A stretch of 64,000 bases of DNA from Herbidospora mongoliensis. GTDB taxonomy: Bacteria > Actinomycetota > Actinomycetes > Streptosporangiales > Streptosporangiaceae. The number at the start of each line of letters is the position of its first letter. Position 1 is the first letter of the stretch. The stretch covers positions 107,252 through 171,251 of the forward strand of contig NZ_BBXD01000026.1 of assembly GCF_001570545.1 (NCBI RefSeq), given 5' to 3'. The position numbers were made by a program, and so were the translations under genes. Below, piece after piece: positions 54,247 through 63,680 of the stretch. The notes beneath the pieces were generated by a model. It made no database searches, was not told where the DNA came from, and worked only from the letters and a program-made list of their open reading frames with translations.

Positions 54247-56259
54247 TCAGACCGCTGGGCTGATCTCCACCAGGTTGTCGTGGTAGACGGGGCCGTTGCC
54301 CAGATCGGCGTCGCGCTCCTCGACCACGGCGTTGGCGTTGGCGCCCCCGCTCAGCTTGGGCCAGTGGCCCTTTGGCGAGGCGGCGACACCGGGGCGGACC
54401 TTGTCGGAGACCTCTACATGCGCCTCGAACGCGCCGAACTGATTCGAGACCCTGACCTTCGACCCTGAGACCAGGCCCCGGCGTTCGGCGTCCTCGGGGT
54501 TGACCACGACGGTCGGGCCCTTGGAGCGCCGGAGCAGTTCGGGGTTGTTGGCGAAGATCGTGTTCAGGAAGGTGTGGGAGGCGGGGGTGATCAGCGTCAG
54601 CCTCCCGTCCTTACGGGTGCGGGCGCTCCGGGACGGCACGTAGGTGGCGACCCGCGACAGGCCCGCCTTCTCGGCCAGGTCGGAGACGAACTCGAGCTTT
54701 CCGCTGGGGGTGGGGAAGCCGTGGGTGAACGGGACAAAAGGCTCGGCCACGTCGAGCCGGGCCCAGCCGCGTTTGCGCAGCTCGTCGAGCTGGATGGTGG
54801 GGGTGCCCTCCAGGAGTTCGGCCGCGATCTCCAGGTCGGTGGCGTGGAGGGCCGGTTCGGTCAGGCCCATCTTCGCCGCCAGGCGGCGGAAGGTCTCGGT
54901 CGTCGACAGGGCCTCACCCGCCGGCGCGACGGCCGGTTCGTTCCACATCAGGTACATGTGGCCGTAGCCCTCGTGCAGGTCGAGGTGCTCGATCTGCATC
55001 GTGGCGGGCAGCACGATGTCGGCGTAGTCGACGGTGTCGGTGGGGAACTGCTCCATGACCACGGTGAACAGGTCCTCCCGCAGGAGCCGCTGCCGGATGC
55101 GGTTCTGATCCGAGGTGGAGCCCATCGGGTTGGCGCCGTACACCCAGAGGCATTTGACCGACTCGTCGAGGCTGTCGGCGAGCCGGGTCATCGTGAGGGA
55201 CCGCACCGGGTGGGGGAGCAGCCCGGGGCGGTGGTCGACCTTCAGCGGGACGTGGGCCGAGGTGGAGAAGGCCAGGCCGCCGCCCGGGTGGCGCCAGTCG
55301 CCGGTCACGCCGGGGATGCAGGCGATCAGCCGCATCGCCGAGCCGCCGCCCTCGTGGCGCTGGATGCCCATCGTGGCGCGGATGCCGGTCGGGCGGGTGT
55401 GCGCGAGCCGCCGGCCCAAGGAGCGGATGTCCTCTTCGGGCAGGCCGGTGATCTCGGCGACCCTCGACGGCGGGTACTGCAGGATCTCGGCTTTGAACTC
55501 GTCCCAGCCGGTGGTGTGGTTCTCCAGGTAGTCGCGGTCTTCCGCGCCTTCTTCGAGGACGACGTACAGAAGACCCAGCGCCAGCGCGCCGTCGGTGCCC
55601 GGCGCGATGGGGAGGTGTTCGTCGGCCTGCTCGGCGGTCCGGGTGCGGATCGGGTCGATCGCGACGATGTGGGCGCCGTTCGCGCGGGCGTCCTGGATGA
55701 ACTTCCACAGGTGGTGGCCCGTGGTCAGGGTGTTGGTGCCCCACAGGAGGATCAGCTTCGACAGCGCGAAGGTCTCGGGGTCCATGCCGCCGGGGGTGCC
55801 CATGGTGAGCCGCAGCCCGTCGTTCCCGGCCCGGGAACAGATGTTCATGTTGTGGAAGGAGGCCCCGAGGGCGTTCCAGAACCGTCGCCCGGCCATGCCC
55901 GACTCGCCCTGGATGAAGCCGAGTGTGCCGGTGCCCTGGTAGGGCCAGATGGCCTCGCCGCCGTGCTCGCCGACGATCTCCGTCAGCTTGGACGAGAGGA
56001 TGTCGAGCGCCTCGTCCCAGCTGATGCGCTCGAATTCCCCGGAGCCCTTCGGCCCCACCCGCTTCATCGGATGCAGGATCCGGTCAGGCGAGGCCGCGTG
56101 CTCCAGGTAGCGGTTCACCTTCACGCAGAGCGCGCCCCGCGTGTAGGGCTGCTCCTTGTTGCCCCGCAACGAGGTGGCCTTACCGTCCTGGACGGTCACC
56201 ACCCACGAGCACGTATCCGGACAATCAAGGGGACATGCCCCCAGAACCCGCAATTCCAT
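54247..56259 (-). CDS. Molybdopterin-dependent oxidoreductase
   Basis: 670 residues from ATG 56259. The N-terminal [4Fe-4S] site is CPLDCPDTC plus GALCVK (C9, C13, C17, C45), typical of the formate-dehydrogenase/BisC-type family. The molybdopterin domains follow, with ISWDEALDILSSKLTE, YQGTGTLGFIQ, LLWGTNTLTTGHH, VYGANPMGSTSD and, near the end, VSNQFGAFEAHV of the dinucleotide-binding domain. No Tat signal, so cytoplasmic. The metal ligand cannot be settled from sequence alone; NICSRAGNDG is the region where it would lie. The substrate is unknown. The M28 peptidase gene ends 4 nt before its start and is read on the same strand. Confidence 0.9.
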   Translation of the reverse strand: MELRVLGACPLDCPDTCSWVVTVQDGKATSLRGNKEQPYTRGALCVKVNRYLEHAASPDRILHPMKRVGPKGSGEFERISWDEALDILSSKLTEIVGEHGGEAIWPYQGTGTLGFIQGESGMAGRRFWNALGASFHNMNICSRAGNDGLRLTMGTPGGMDPETFALSKLILLWGTNTLTTGHHLWKFIQDARANGAHIVAIDPIRTRTAEQADEHLPIAPGTDGALALGLLYVVLEEGAEDRDYLENHTTGWDEFKAEILQYPPSRVAEITGLPEEDIRSLGRRLAHTRPTGIRATMGIQRHEGGGSAMRLIACIPGVTGDWRHPGGGLAFSTSAHVPLKVDHRPGLLPHPVRSLTMTRLADSLDESVKCLWVYGANPMGSTSDQNRIRQRLLREDLFTVVMEQFPTDTVDYADIVLPATMQIEHLDLHEGYGHMYLMWNEPAVAPAGEALSTTETFRRLAAKMGLTEPALHATDLEIAAELLEGTPTIQLDELRKRGWARLDVAEPFVPFTHGFPTPSGKLEFVSDLAEKAGLSRVATYVPSRSARTRKDGRLTLITPASHTFLNTIFANNPELLRRSKGPTVVVNPEDAERRGLVSGSKVRVSNQFGAFEAHVEVSDKVRPGVAASPKGHWPKLSGGANANAVVEERDADLGNGPVYHDNLVEISPAV

Positions 56260-56263
56260 TTCG

Positions 56264-57541
56264 TCATCGTACGGGGCTCCCGCTGAAGGCAAGCCGCTCC
56301 ACGATGTGGGCAACGGCGTCCCCGCTCACGTCCAGGACCTGCCGGTTCACGTTCTCGATCGTGTCGCAGAGCTTGTGGTAGCAGGGGTCGTACGACTGGT
56401 TGCCGACGCCGCCGTACTTCTGGGCCTGGTCGAGGGTCTTGATGTCCTCGGCGCCGGTGAAGATGCCGCCCGACGGGATCCCGGCCTTCATGAACGGCCC
56501 GTAGTCCGACCGCCCGTCGAACGCGACCTCCTCGGCGGGCAGCCCGCGCCGCTGGTAGAACTCCCAGGCGGCCGTCTCGATCGCGTTGTCGCTGTCGTAG
56601 ATCCCGTTGGCGTGGTTCTTGGTGGCGACCATGTCGAGGTTGACGTACCCGGCGATCTTGGCCTTGTCCTGCGGCGACAGGCCCTTCACATAGTGGGTCG
56701 ACCCGACCAGGCCGACCTCCTCGGCCCCCCAGAACGCGAACCTGACCGCCCGCTGGGGCCGCATCCGGGCCATCTGCTCGGCGATCTCCAGCACCACCGC
56801 GACCCCGGAACCGTTGTCGTTGATCCCCGGCCCGGCCTCCACCGAGTCGAGATGGGCCCCCAGGACCAGCACGTCGTCGGGGTCGCCCTGAGCGGTCTGC
56901 GCGATCACGTTCCTGGTGACCTTGGTGGAGGACGTGGTGTTGGTCTCCACCGTCACCTGGCCCTCGATCTCCGCCTCGGGGGCCACGCCGACGACCGGCA
57001 GCTTCGCGCCCGGCGCGCCCAGCGATCCGCGCAGCTCGCCCGGCTTGGAGTTGACCACTATGAGCGCGCCCGCGCCGGCCCGGCCCGCCCAGTCGGCCTT
57101 GACCTTGAACGAGCACTCGCCCCGCCCGGCCACCGCGATCGAGCCGCGCCGGAACCCGGCCCAGTCGGACAGACGGCAGCCCGTGCCGACGTCCTGGGCC
57201 GGTCCCGAGGCCCGGCCCGAGGGGGAGTACACGAAGGTCACCGCGCTGACCGGGCCACTGGCCGTGGTCAGCACGGCGGGGGTCACCTCGCGGTAGTGCG
57301 GCAGGGTGAAGGTCTGCGAGGTCACCTGATAGCCCGCCGCGCGGAGCACGCTCTCGACATACTGGGCCGAGGCCTCGTAACCGGCGGTGCCGACCGCCCG
57401 GTTGCCGTGCAGCTTGCCTATTTCGGCCAGGTCCTGAACATGGGCGAAGACATTGGGTTCGGAGACCGCCTCGACCAGACCCGGATCGGCGGACATACCC
57501 GTCGTCGTCAGCACCAGAGCCGCAATTACCACAATGCGCAC
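56264..57541 (-). CDS. Secreted M28-family zinc aminopeptidase
   Basis: 425 residues, GTG 57541 behind AAGGGGGAA. The signal peptide is VRIVVIAALVLTTTGMSA. A protease-associated (PA) insert follows (GRGECSFKVKADWAGRAGAG, ALIVVNSKPGEL), then the M28 zinc core: GAHLDSVEAGPGINDNGSG, FAFWGAEEVGLVGSTHYV, NLDMVATKN and near the end YDPCYHKLCDTIEN with a cysteine pair typical of Streptomyces griseus aminopeptidase-like enzymes. It frees N-terminal amino acids outside the cell. Gene order suggests, weakly, co-transcription with the molybdoenzyme. Confidence 0.9.
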   Translation of the reverse strand: MRIVVIAALVLTTTGMSADPGLVEAVSEPNVFAHVQDLAEIGKLHGNRAVGTAGYEASAQYVESVLRAAGYQVTSQTFTLPHYREVTPAVLTTASGPVSAVTFVYSPSGRASGPAQDVGTGCRLSDWAGFRRGSIAVAGRGECSFKVKADWAGRAGAGALIVVNSKPGELRGSLGAPGAKLPVVGVAPEAEIEGQVTVETNTTSSTKVTRNVIAQTAQGDPDDVLVLGAHLDSVEAGPGINDNGSGVAVVLEIAEQMARMRPQRAVRFAFWGAEEVGLVGSTHYVKGLSPQDKAKIAGYVNLDMVATKNHANGIYDSDNAIETAAWEFYQRRGLPAEEVAFDGRSDYGPFMKAGIPSGGIFTGAEDIKTLDQAQKYGGVGNQSYDPCYHKLCDTIENVNRQVLDVSGDAVAHIVERLAFSGSPVR

Positions 57542-57779
57542 AGATTCCCCCTTGATGAACGGGCCGGGGGAAGGCGGCACCAGACTGGCAGCGCGCGAGC
57601 GTTCAGGCCAGGTTCGAGGGTTACGGCGCGTCGGCGCGAAACGGGCCGGGATCCATAGACTCAACCTCGAGGGGGCTCGGGGGTCGCGTCGCTGTGCCGT
57701 GACATCCGCTTGTGGACACTGGCAACAAAGATCGCAGACAATCACGGTGGTGAGGGGCATCAAGGAAAAGGACGACCCA

Positions 57780-60155
57780 GTGACGTCCCCGGACTCCGGG
57801 GTCGTCCTCGTCGTGGAGCCCTTGCTGCCGCAGCGCATCCGGCGTCCGTCCGACCTGCTCCGGTTGCTGATGACGCTGCTGGCGGTGACGGCGGTGGTGC
57901 TGCTCGCGCTCGTCGCGCAGCGGACTCTGAACGGCCTGGAGACCGACGTCCAGGCCGGCACCGGCCGGGCGCCCGAATGGCTCTCGTCGATCGCCGGCCT
58001 GCTCGGCGGCGTCGCGGTGCTGGCCGTGCCGGTCGCTTTCGCGGTCGAACGGGTGTTCCACCGCGACGGCATGCGAGTCGCCCAGGGGTTGATCGCGGCC
58101 ATCCTGGCCCTGCTGCTCTCCTACGCGCTGGGCGAGTGGGTGGTCAGCGCCAGCACCGCCGAGCTGCGTGAACTCTTCACCGGCAATCGCGACGTCGAGC
58201 CGCTCAACACGGTCCTCACCCCGGCGATCGCCTATGCGACCGCCGTCCGCATGTCGCGCCGGCCGCGCTGGCGGGCGCTGCTCTGGTTCGCGCTGACCCT
58301 CGACTTCTTCGCGCTCTTCACGTCCACCAAGATCACCGCGCTGGGCGCGATCGTGACCTATCTGGTGGGCCTCGCGGTCGGGTTCGCCACGCTCTACGGC
58401 GTCGGCAGCGCCAACACCCGGCCGCCGGGCAGCGCCGTCGTGGCCGCGCTGAAGCGCCTCGGCTTCTCGATCGTCAGCGCCCGCCGGATCGAAGACGACA
58501 GTTCCGGCGGCCGCCGTTACATCGTCGGCCTGGCCGACACCACCCGCCTGGCGGTGACCGTCCTCGACCGCGACCGCCAGGTCGCCGGGGTCGTCTACCG
58601 CCTCTGGCGGCGGTTGCGGCTGAACAGTGAGACCCGCCGAAAGGCCATCCGGTCACTTCGGGCCGAACTCGAACGCGAGGCCCTGATGGCCTACGCCGCC
58701 GAGGCCGCCGGGGCCAGCACCCCCCGGCTGCTCGGCACCAGCGAGGTCGGCACCGAGGCGGCACTGCTGGCGTACGAACACGTCGACAGCCGCCCGATCG
58801 AAGACCTGCCCGACGACGAGCTCAACGACGAACTGCTGACCCAGACCTGGGAACAGGTCCGCCTGCTGCACGCCCGGCGGCTGGCCCACCGCCACCTGAC
58901 CGGCGAGTCGATCCACCTGTCGCCCGACGGCCGGATCGTGCTCGTCGACGCCAGATCGGGTGAGATCGCCGCCGGCGACCTGCTGCTGCGCCTCGACATC
59001 GCCCAGCTGCTCGCTTACCTGGGCCTGCGCGTCGGCCCGGAACGGGCCATCAAGAGCGGCGCGGCCGTGCTCGGCGCCGACGCCATCGCCTCGGCGCTGC
59101 CGCTGCTCCAGCGCATCGCGCTGGCCCGGGAGACCCGGTCGGCGGCCCGCAAGGAGAAGACCCTGCTGCCCGCCCTGCGCGAGCAGATTGTCGCCCTGAA
59201 ACCGCAGGTGACCGTCGAGGAGGTCCGGCTCGAACGGTTCCGCCCGCGCACCCTGGTCACGATCATCGCCAGCGCGCTGGCCGCCTACCTGCTGCTGTCC
59301 CAGCTCAGCCAGGTCAACCTGGTGACGGTGATCACCACCGCCCACTGGGGCTGGAGCGGCATCGCCCTGCTCACCGCGGCGGTCAGCTACATCGCCGCCG
59401 CCTCGATGCTGCGCGGGTTCGTCCCCGAACACCTGCCCTACGGCCGCACGATCCTGGTCCAGCTGGCCGCGTCGTTCGTCAAGCTGGTCGCGCCGGCCGC
59501 GGTCGGCGGTGTCGCGATCAACACCCGTTACCTGCAGAAACGCGGAATCCCCTCGGGCCAGGCGGTGGCCAGCGTGGGGGGCTCGCAGCTCGTCGGGCTG
59601 GCCTCCCACATCCTGCTGCTGGTGCTGTCGGGATATCTGACGGGCACCCAGGCGGCGCCCTCGCTCACGCCGTCACGCGGGATCCTGATCACCCTGCTCG
59701 CCGTCGCGGTCGTGATGGTGGTCATCCTGGCCGTGCCGCCGCTGCGCCGGATGATCTCGACCCGGGTCAGGTCGCTGTTCAGCGGAGTGGTGCCCCGGCT
59801 GCTCGACGTGCTGCAGTCGCCGGTCAAGCTCGTCGAGGCCGTGGGCGGGACGGTGATGGTCACGGTCTCTTTCGTCATCTGCCTGGCCGCCTGTGTGAAG
59901 GCGTTCGGCGGTGAGCTGAGCATCACCGCCGTCGCCGTCGTCTTCCTCGCCGGGAACGCCATCGGCTCGGCCGCGCCGACGCCGGGTGGCCTCGGCGCGG
60001 TCGAACTGTCACTCACGGCCGGTCTCACCGTCGCCGGGCTCAACCCGACGATGGCCACCTCGGCCGTTTTGCTGTTCCGCCTGATGACCTTCTGGCTGCC
60101 GGTCCTGCCCGGCTGGGCCTCGTTCACCTGGCTGCAACGGCACGACCAGCTTTAG
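57780..60155 (+). CDS. YbhN/flippase-like membrane protein with kinase-like domain
   Basis: 791 residues from GTG 57780; earlier in-frame starts exist. Six to seven hydrophobic segments open the protein (LLMTLLAVTAVVLLALVA, LLGGVAVLAVPVAFAV). Residues about 225-470 look kinase-like: a nucleotide-loop-poor N-lobe, then LLHARRLAHRHLTGESIHL and IVLVDARSGEIA, where the HRD-type catalytic Asp is His and the Asn is Ser. The C-terminal ~300 residues are the LPG-synthase-TM/YbhN domain (GGVAINTRYLQKRGIPSGQA, GNAIGSAAPTPGGLGAVE), found in lipid-linked flippase-like proteins. A pseudokinase fused to a lipid transporter is the best reading. Confidence 0.82.
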   Translation: MTSPDSGVVLVVEPLLPQRIRRPSDLLRLLMTLLAVTAVVLLALVAQRTLNGLETDVQAGTGRAPEWLSSIAGLLGGVAVLAVPVAFAVERVFHRDGMRVAQGLIAAILALLLSYALGEWVVSASTAELRELFTGNRDVEPLNTVLTPAIAYATAVRMSRRPRWRALLWFALTLDFFALFTSTKITALGAIVTYLVGLAVGFATLYGVGSANTRPPGSAVVAALKRLGFSIVSARRIEDDSSGGRRYIVGLADTTRLAVTVLDRDRQVAGVVYRLWRRLRLNSETRRKAIRSLRAELEREALMAYAAEAAGASTPRLLGTSEVGTEAALLAYEHVDSRPIEDLPDDELNDELLTQTWEQVRLLHARRLAHRHLTGESIHLSPDGRIVLVDARSGEIAAGDLLLRLDIAQLLAYLGLRVGPERAIKSGAAVLGADAIASALPLLQRIALARETRSAARKEKTLLPALREQIVALKPQVTVEEVRLERFRPRTLVTIIASALAAYLLLSQLSQVNLVTVITTAHWGWSGIALLTAAVSYIAAASMLRGFVPEHLPYGRTILVQLAASFVKLVAPAAVGGVAINTRYLQKRGIPSGQAVASVGGSQLVGLASHILLLVLSGYLTGTQAAPSLTPSRGILITLLAVAVVMVVILAVPPLRRMISTRVRSLFSGVVPRLLDVLQSPVKLVEAVGGTVMVTVSFVICLAACVKAFGGELSITAVAVVFLAGNAIGSAAPTPGGLGAVELSLTAGLTVAGLNPTMATSAVLLFRLMTFWLPVLPGWASFTWLQRHDQL

Positions 60156-61177
60156 CCGTCGCTGCTGCGCTTCCACAGGTTGATGCCGGCCTCGACCGCG
60201 TCCTTGTCGATCGCGTCGAGCTCGTCGGCCGTGAACTCCAGGTTCTTGACCGAGTCGAGGCTGTCGTCGAGCTGCTTGACGCTGCTCGCCCCGATCAGCA
60301 CCGACGTGACCCGCTTGTCCCGCTGCGCCCACGCGAGCGCCAGCTGCGCCAGCGTCTGACCCCTGCTCTGGGCGAGCTCGTTGAGCGTGCGCACGTGGCG
60401 CAGCGTCTCGTCGGTCAGCGTCTCCGGGTCGAGCGACTTGCCCTGGGAGGCGCGGGACCCCGCGGGCACGCCGTTCAGGTAGCGGTCGGTCAGCAGGCCC
60501 TGCGCCAGCGGGGAGAACGCGATGCACCCGACGCCCAGGTCACCCAGCGTGTCGAGCAGCCCGCCCTCGATCCACCGGTTGACCATCGAGTAGGACGGCT
60601 GGTGGATCAGCAGCGGCGTGCCGAGGCTCTTCAGGATCTCGTACGCCTCCACCGTCCTTTCCGGGGAGTAGGACGAGATGCCCGCGTACAGCGCCCGGCC
60701 CGACCGGACGGCCGTGTCGAGCGCCCCCATCGTCTCCTCGAGCGGGGTCTCCGGGTCGAACCGGTGGCTGTAGAAGATGTCGACGTAGTCGACGCCCATC
60801 CGCTTCAGCGACTGGTCGAGGCTGGCCAGCACGTATTTGCGCGACCCCCACTCGCCATAGGGCCCCGGCCACATGTCGTAACCGGCCTTGGTCGACAGGA
60901 CCAGCTCGTCGCGGTAGGGCCGGAAGTCCTGGGCGAAGATCGTTCCGAAGTTCTTCTCCGCCGAGCCGAAAGGCGGTCCGTAGTTGTTGGCCAGGTCGAA
61001 GTGGGTCACCCCGCGATCGAACGCCCGGCGCAGGATCGCCCGCTGCGACTCGATCGGTTTGTCGTCACCGAAGTTGTGCCAGAGCCCCAGCGACACCGCC
61101 GGCAACTTCAGCCCGCTGCGTCCGGTCCGGTTGTAGGGCATCGGCCCATAACGGTCGGCGGCGGCGACATACGTCAT
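60152..61177 (-). CDS. Aldo/keto reductase (YghZ/glyceraldehyde-3-phosphate reductase-like)
   Basis: 341 residues. The catalytic tetrad is visible as Asp and Tyr in DLANNYGPP, Lys in LSTKAGYDM and His in YSHRFDPET. The NADPH-binding end includes SVLIGASSVKQLDDSLD. Extra sequence at 100-112 (MWPGPYGEWGSRKYV) marks the YghZ-like subgroup that reduces L-glyceraldehyde 3-phosphate and detoxifies methylglyoxal. The start overlaps the stop of the oligopeptidase gene by 4 nt. Confidence 0.9.
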   Translation of the reverse strand: MTYVAAADRYGPMPYNRTGRSGLKLPAVSLGLWHNFGDDKPIESQRAILRRAFDRGVTHFDLANNYGPPFGSAEKNFGTIFAQDFRPYRDELVLSTKAGYDMWPGPYGEWGSRKYVLASLDQSLKRMGVDYVDIFYSHRFDPETPLEETMGALDTAVRSGRALYAGISSYSPERTVEAYEILKSLGTPLLIHQPSYSMVNRWIEGGLLDTLGDLGVGCIAFSPLAQGLLTDRYLNGVPAGSRASQGKSLDPETLTDETLRHVRTLNELAQSRGQTLAQLALAWAQRDKRVTSVLIGASSVKQLDDSLDSVKNLEFTADELDAIDKDAVEAGINLWKRSSDG

Positions 61178-63225
61178 GCGGTCACTCCCAGTCGGTCGAG
61201 AATCCAGGACAGCGCGAACGCCTCCTCGTGCCACGCGTCGTATCGCCCGCTGCGACCCCCGTGCCCGGCGCCCATCTCGGTCTTCAGCAGGAACGGCCCG
61301 CCCTGAGCGGTGTCGCGCAGCCGCGCGATCCACTTGGCGGGCTCGTGGTAGAAGACCCGGGTGTCGTTGAACGAGGTGATCGCGAGTATCGGGGGATACG
61401 TCACGTCCCGCACATTCTCGTAGGGCGAGTACGACTTCATGTACTCGTACACCTCGGCGTTGTGCAGCGGGTCGCCCCATTCGTCCCACTCGATGACGGT
61501 CAGCGGGAGCGACGGGTCGAGGATCGTGTTCAGCGCGTCGACGAACGGGACCTCGGCGAGGACCCCGGCGAAGTCGTCGGGGGCGAGGTTGGCCACCGCG
61601 CCCATCAGCAGGCCGCCGGCGCTGCCGCCCCGGGCCACGATCGGGCCCGACCAGTCGGTCTTGAGGTGCCTGGCGACCGCGACGAAGTCGGTGAAGGTGT
61701 TCTTCTTGTGGAAGAACTTGCCCTCCTCGTACCACCGCCGGCCCATCTCCCCGCCGCCCCGGACGTGCGCGACCGCGAAGACCAGCCCGCGGTCCAGCAG
61801 CGAGAGCCGGGCGACCGAGAAGTAGGGGTCGATCGAGGTCTCGTAGCTGCCGTAGCCGTAGAGAAGGGTGGGGGCGTGCTTCGGGGTGCCCTTCTTCACC
61901 ACGAGCGAGATGGGGATCTTGGTGCCGTCTTCGGCGACGGCCCACTCGCGGAACTGCTCGTAGTCGCCGGGGTCGTAGCCGCCCAGGACCGGGCGTTGGC
62001 GCAGCAGGATCAGGTCGTGGGAGCGGAGGTCGTAGTCGTACACGGACGGAGGCGTGATCATCGAGGTGTAACCGAGCCTGAGCCGGTTGGTGACGAACTC
62101 GCCGTTCCCGCTCGGGGCCACGTCGTAGAGCGGCTCGGGGAACTCGATCTCGTAGGGGTCCTGGTCTTCCGGCAGGATCCGGAGGCCGGTCAGACCGTCC
62201 CTCCTGAAGTGGACGACCAGGTGCGACTCGAAGGCGTCGACGTCGAGCAGCCGCGTGTCCTCCTGGTGGGGGATCAGCGGCGTCCACGCCGTCGGATCGG
62301 CGACCGGGGCACTGGCCAGCTCGAAGTTCTCGGCGTTCTCGTTGTGCAGGATCAGGAAGCGCTCGCCCTGGTGGTCGAGGTGGTATTCGAGCCCCTTCTC
62401 ACGCGGGCGGACCACCTTGAACTCGCCGGCCGGGTTGAGCGCGTCGAGGAACCAGACCTCGCTGGTGATCTTGCTGTGCGCGTTCAGCAGCAGGTAGCGC
62501 TCGCTGCGCGACAGCCCGACGCCGACCCAGAACCGCTCGTCGTGCTCGTGGTAGACCTCGACGTCTTCGGCCTGCCCGAGCGTGTGGCGATGCACCCGGT
62601 CGGGCCGCCAGGCGTCGTCGACCGTGGTGTAGAAGAACGTGCTGCCGTCCTTCGACCAGGAGCCGCCGTAGAAGATGCCCGCGATCTCGTCGGCCAGCAG
62701 CTCGCCGGTTCGCAGGTCCTTGAAGCGCAGGGTGAACCGCTCGTCGCCGTCGTAGTCGGTCGAGTACGCCACCATCGTGCCGTCCGGGCTGACCTTGCTC
62801 ACCCCGAGGCCGAAGTAGGGACTGTCGCCGGCCAGCTCGTTCCCGTCGAGGATGACCTGCTCGTTCTCGAGCGTCTTCCCGGGTTCGACGATCGGAGGGT
62901 CTTCCCCCTCGGCCGGTACGCGGCACTGGATGCCGTACTGCTTTCCTTCCTCGGTACGGGAGTAGTACCACCAGGCCCCGAGCCGCGTCGGGACCGAGAG
63001 GTCGGTCTCCTGCGTGCGCCCCTTGATCTCCTGGAAGATGGAGTCGGCCAGCGGCTTGAGGCGACCGGTGACCTGCTGGGTGAAGACGTTCTCCGCCTCC
63101 AGATGGGCGACGACGTCTGGGTCGTCCTTCTTCGCGAGCCAGGCGTATTCGTCGATCACGGTGTCGCCGTGATGCGTACGCTCAACAGGGTTTTTCTTCG
63201 CCGTCGGTGGCTGCTCACTACTCAC
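61174..63225 (-). CDS. Oligopeptidase B (S9A prolyl oligopeptidase family)
   Basis: 683 residues from GTG 63225; TAGACT ends 7 nt before that GTG, the signature of a leaderless start, and the frame stays open to a GTG at 63258. The N-terminal seven-bladed propeller (KVSPDGTMVAYSTDYDGDE, HDERFWVGVGLSRSERYLLL) covers the catalytic alpha/beta hydrolase: AVAHVRGGGEMGRRWYEEGK, the nucleophile in VARGGSAGGLLMGAV, Asp in SFNDTRVFYHEP and His in GAGHGGRSGRYD. It cleaves small peptides after Arg or Lys in the cytoplasm. It is transcribed with the aldo/keto reductase. Confidence 0.92.
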   Translation of the reverse strand: MSSEQPPTAKKNPVERTHHGDTVIDEYAWLAKKDDPDVVAHLEAENVFTQQVTGRLKPLADSIFQEIKGRTQETDLSVPTRLGAWWYYSRTEEGKQYGIQCRVPAEGEDPPIVEPGKTLENEQVILDGNELAGDSPYFGLGVSKVSPDGTMVAYSTDYDGDERFTLRFKDLRTGELLADEIAGIFYGGSWSKDGSTFFYTTVDDAWRPDRVHRHTLGQAEDVEVYHEHDERFWVGVGLSRSERYLLLNAHSKITSEVWFLDALNPAGEFKVVRPREKGLEYHLDHQGERFLILHNENAENFELASAPVADPTAWTPLIPHQEDTRLLDVDAFESHLVVHFRRDGLTGLRILPEDQDPYEIEFPEPLYDVAPSGNGEFVTNRLRLGYTSMITPPSVYDYDLRSHDLILLRQRPVLGGYDPGDYEQFREWAVAEDGTKIPISLVVKKGTPKHAPTLLYGYGSYETSIDPYFSVARLSLLDRGLVFAVAHVRGGGEMGRRWYEEGKFFHKKNTFTDFVAVARHLKTDWSGPIVARGGSAGGLLMGAVANLAPDDFAGVLAEVPFVDALNTILDPSLPLTVIEWDEWGDPLHNAEVYEYMKSYSPYENVRDVTYPPILAITSFNDTRVFYHEPAKWIARLRDTAQGGPFLLKTEMGAGHGGRSGRYDAWHEEAFALSWILDRLGVTA

Positions 63226-63420
63226 CCGGTCGAGTCTAGGCACCCGTCCTTTGATCACCGGGGCTTGTTCACTAGGCGCTTCTTTGATCTTCCGTGGGAA
63301 TGCGCGGGGCGGTGTCGTCGTTGGAAATGGTCTGACGGCCTCTGCGGGGCTGCTAATCTTTGATCTGTCGGGCTAGCGCCTGGCAGACCCCCTCCAACAC
63401 ATCCGGGGAACCGGGCGGAT

Positions 63421-63448
63421 TTGACATCGCCCAGGACGCGGGTAAGTT
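63421..63448 (+). promoter_or_regulatory. rrn promoter P1
   Basis: TTGACA at 63421-63426 and TAAGTT at 63443-63448 are separated by 16 nt. It lies 233 nt before the 16S start, the usual place for an rrn promoter. Confidence 0.72.
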
Positions 63449-63489
63449 AGAGGGGTTGCTCTTCGGCAGGAACCGGAAAAAGTGCCAGT

Positions 63490-63518
63490 TTGACACTAAC
63501 CGGAACCGCTGAAAAGAT
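63490..63518 (+). promoter_or_regulatory. rrn promoter P2
   Basis: A second perfect -35, TTGACA at 63490-63495, with AAAGAT at 63513-63518 after a 17-nt spacer. Tandem promoters are normal for actinobacterial rrn operons. Confidence 0.6.
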
Positions 63519-63680
63519 AAAGGCACAACAGCAAGACGAAACACAAGCTTAAAAAAGCAAGTCCGTTTCTTGAGAACTCAACAGTGTGCTAAAAGCCAGT
63601 GCATGATGCACAAACCCCGTCATTTATGACGGATTCCTTTGGTTGACATTATGTCAGCCGGGAAAATTCTCTGAAGACAT

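Larger units (their letters stand above)
63226..63680. other. Upstream region of the rRNA operon
   Basis: 455 nt without a gene. It holds the oligopeptidase promoter at its left end, two rrn promoters near 63421 and 63490, the transcribed leader with the actinobacterial TTGAGAACTCAACAGTGTGC block (63570-63589), and inverted repeats GTCATTTATGAC (63620-63631) and TGACATTATGTCA (63644-63656) likely involved in processing. Confidence 0.8.

Noticed and set aside
54574..56286. 570-codon plus-strand frame opposite the molybdoenzyme gene
   Set aside because: Shadow of the real gene; no recognisable protein features.
61228..63363. 711-codon plus-strand frame opposite the oligopeptidase gene
   Set aside because: Antisense shadow of a well-supported S9 gene; no domain or start signal.
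63601..63656. Short inverted repeats as a CRISPR-like or mobile-element end
   Set aside because: They lie in the transcribed rRNA leader and are single, so they fit processing signals; no CRISPR array or insertion sequence was seen anywhere in the window.
63643..63665. Third TTGACA as another rrn promoter
   Set aside because: No acceptable -10 follows at 16-18 nt, and it forms part of a palindrome within the leader.
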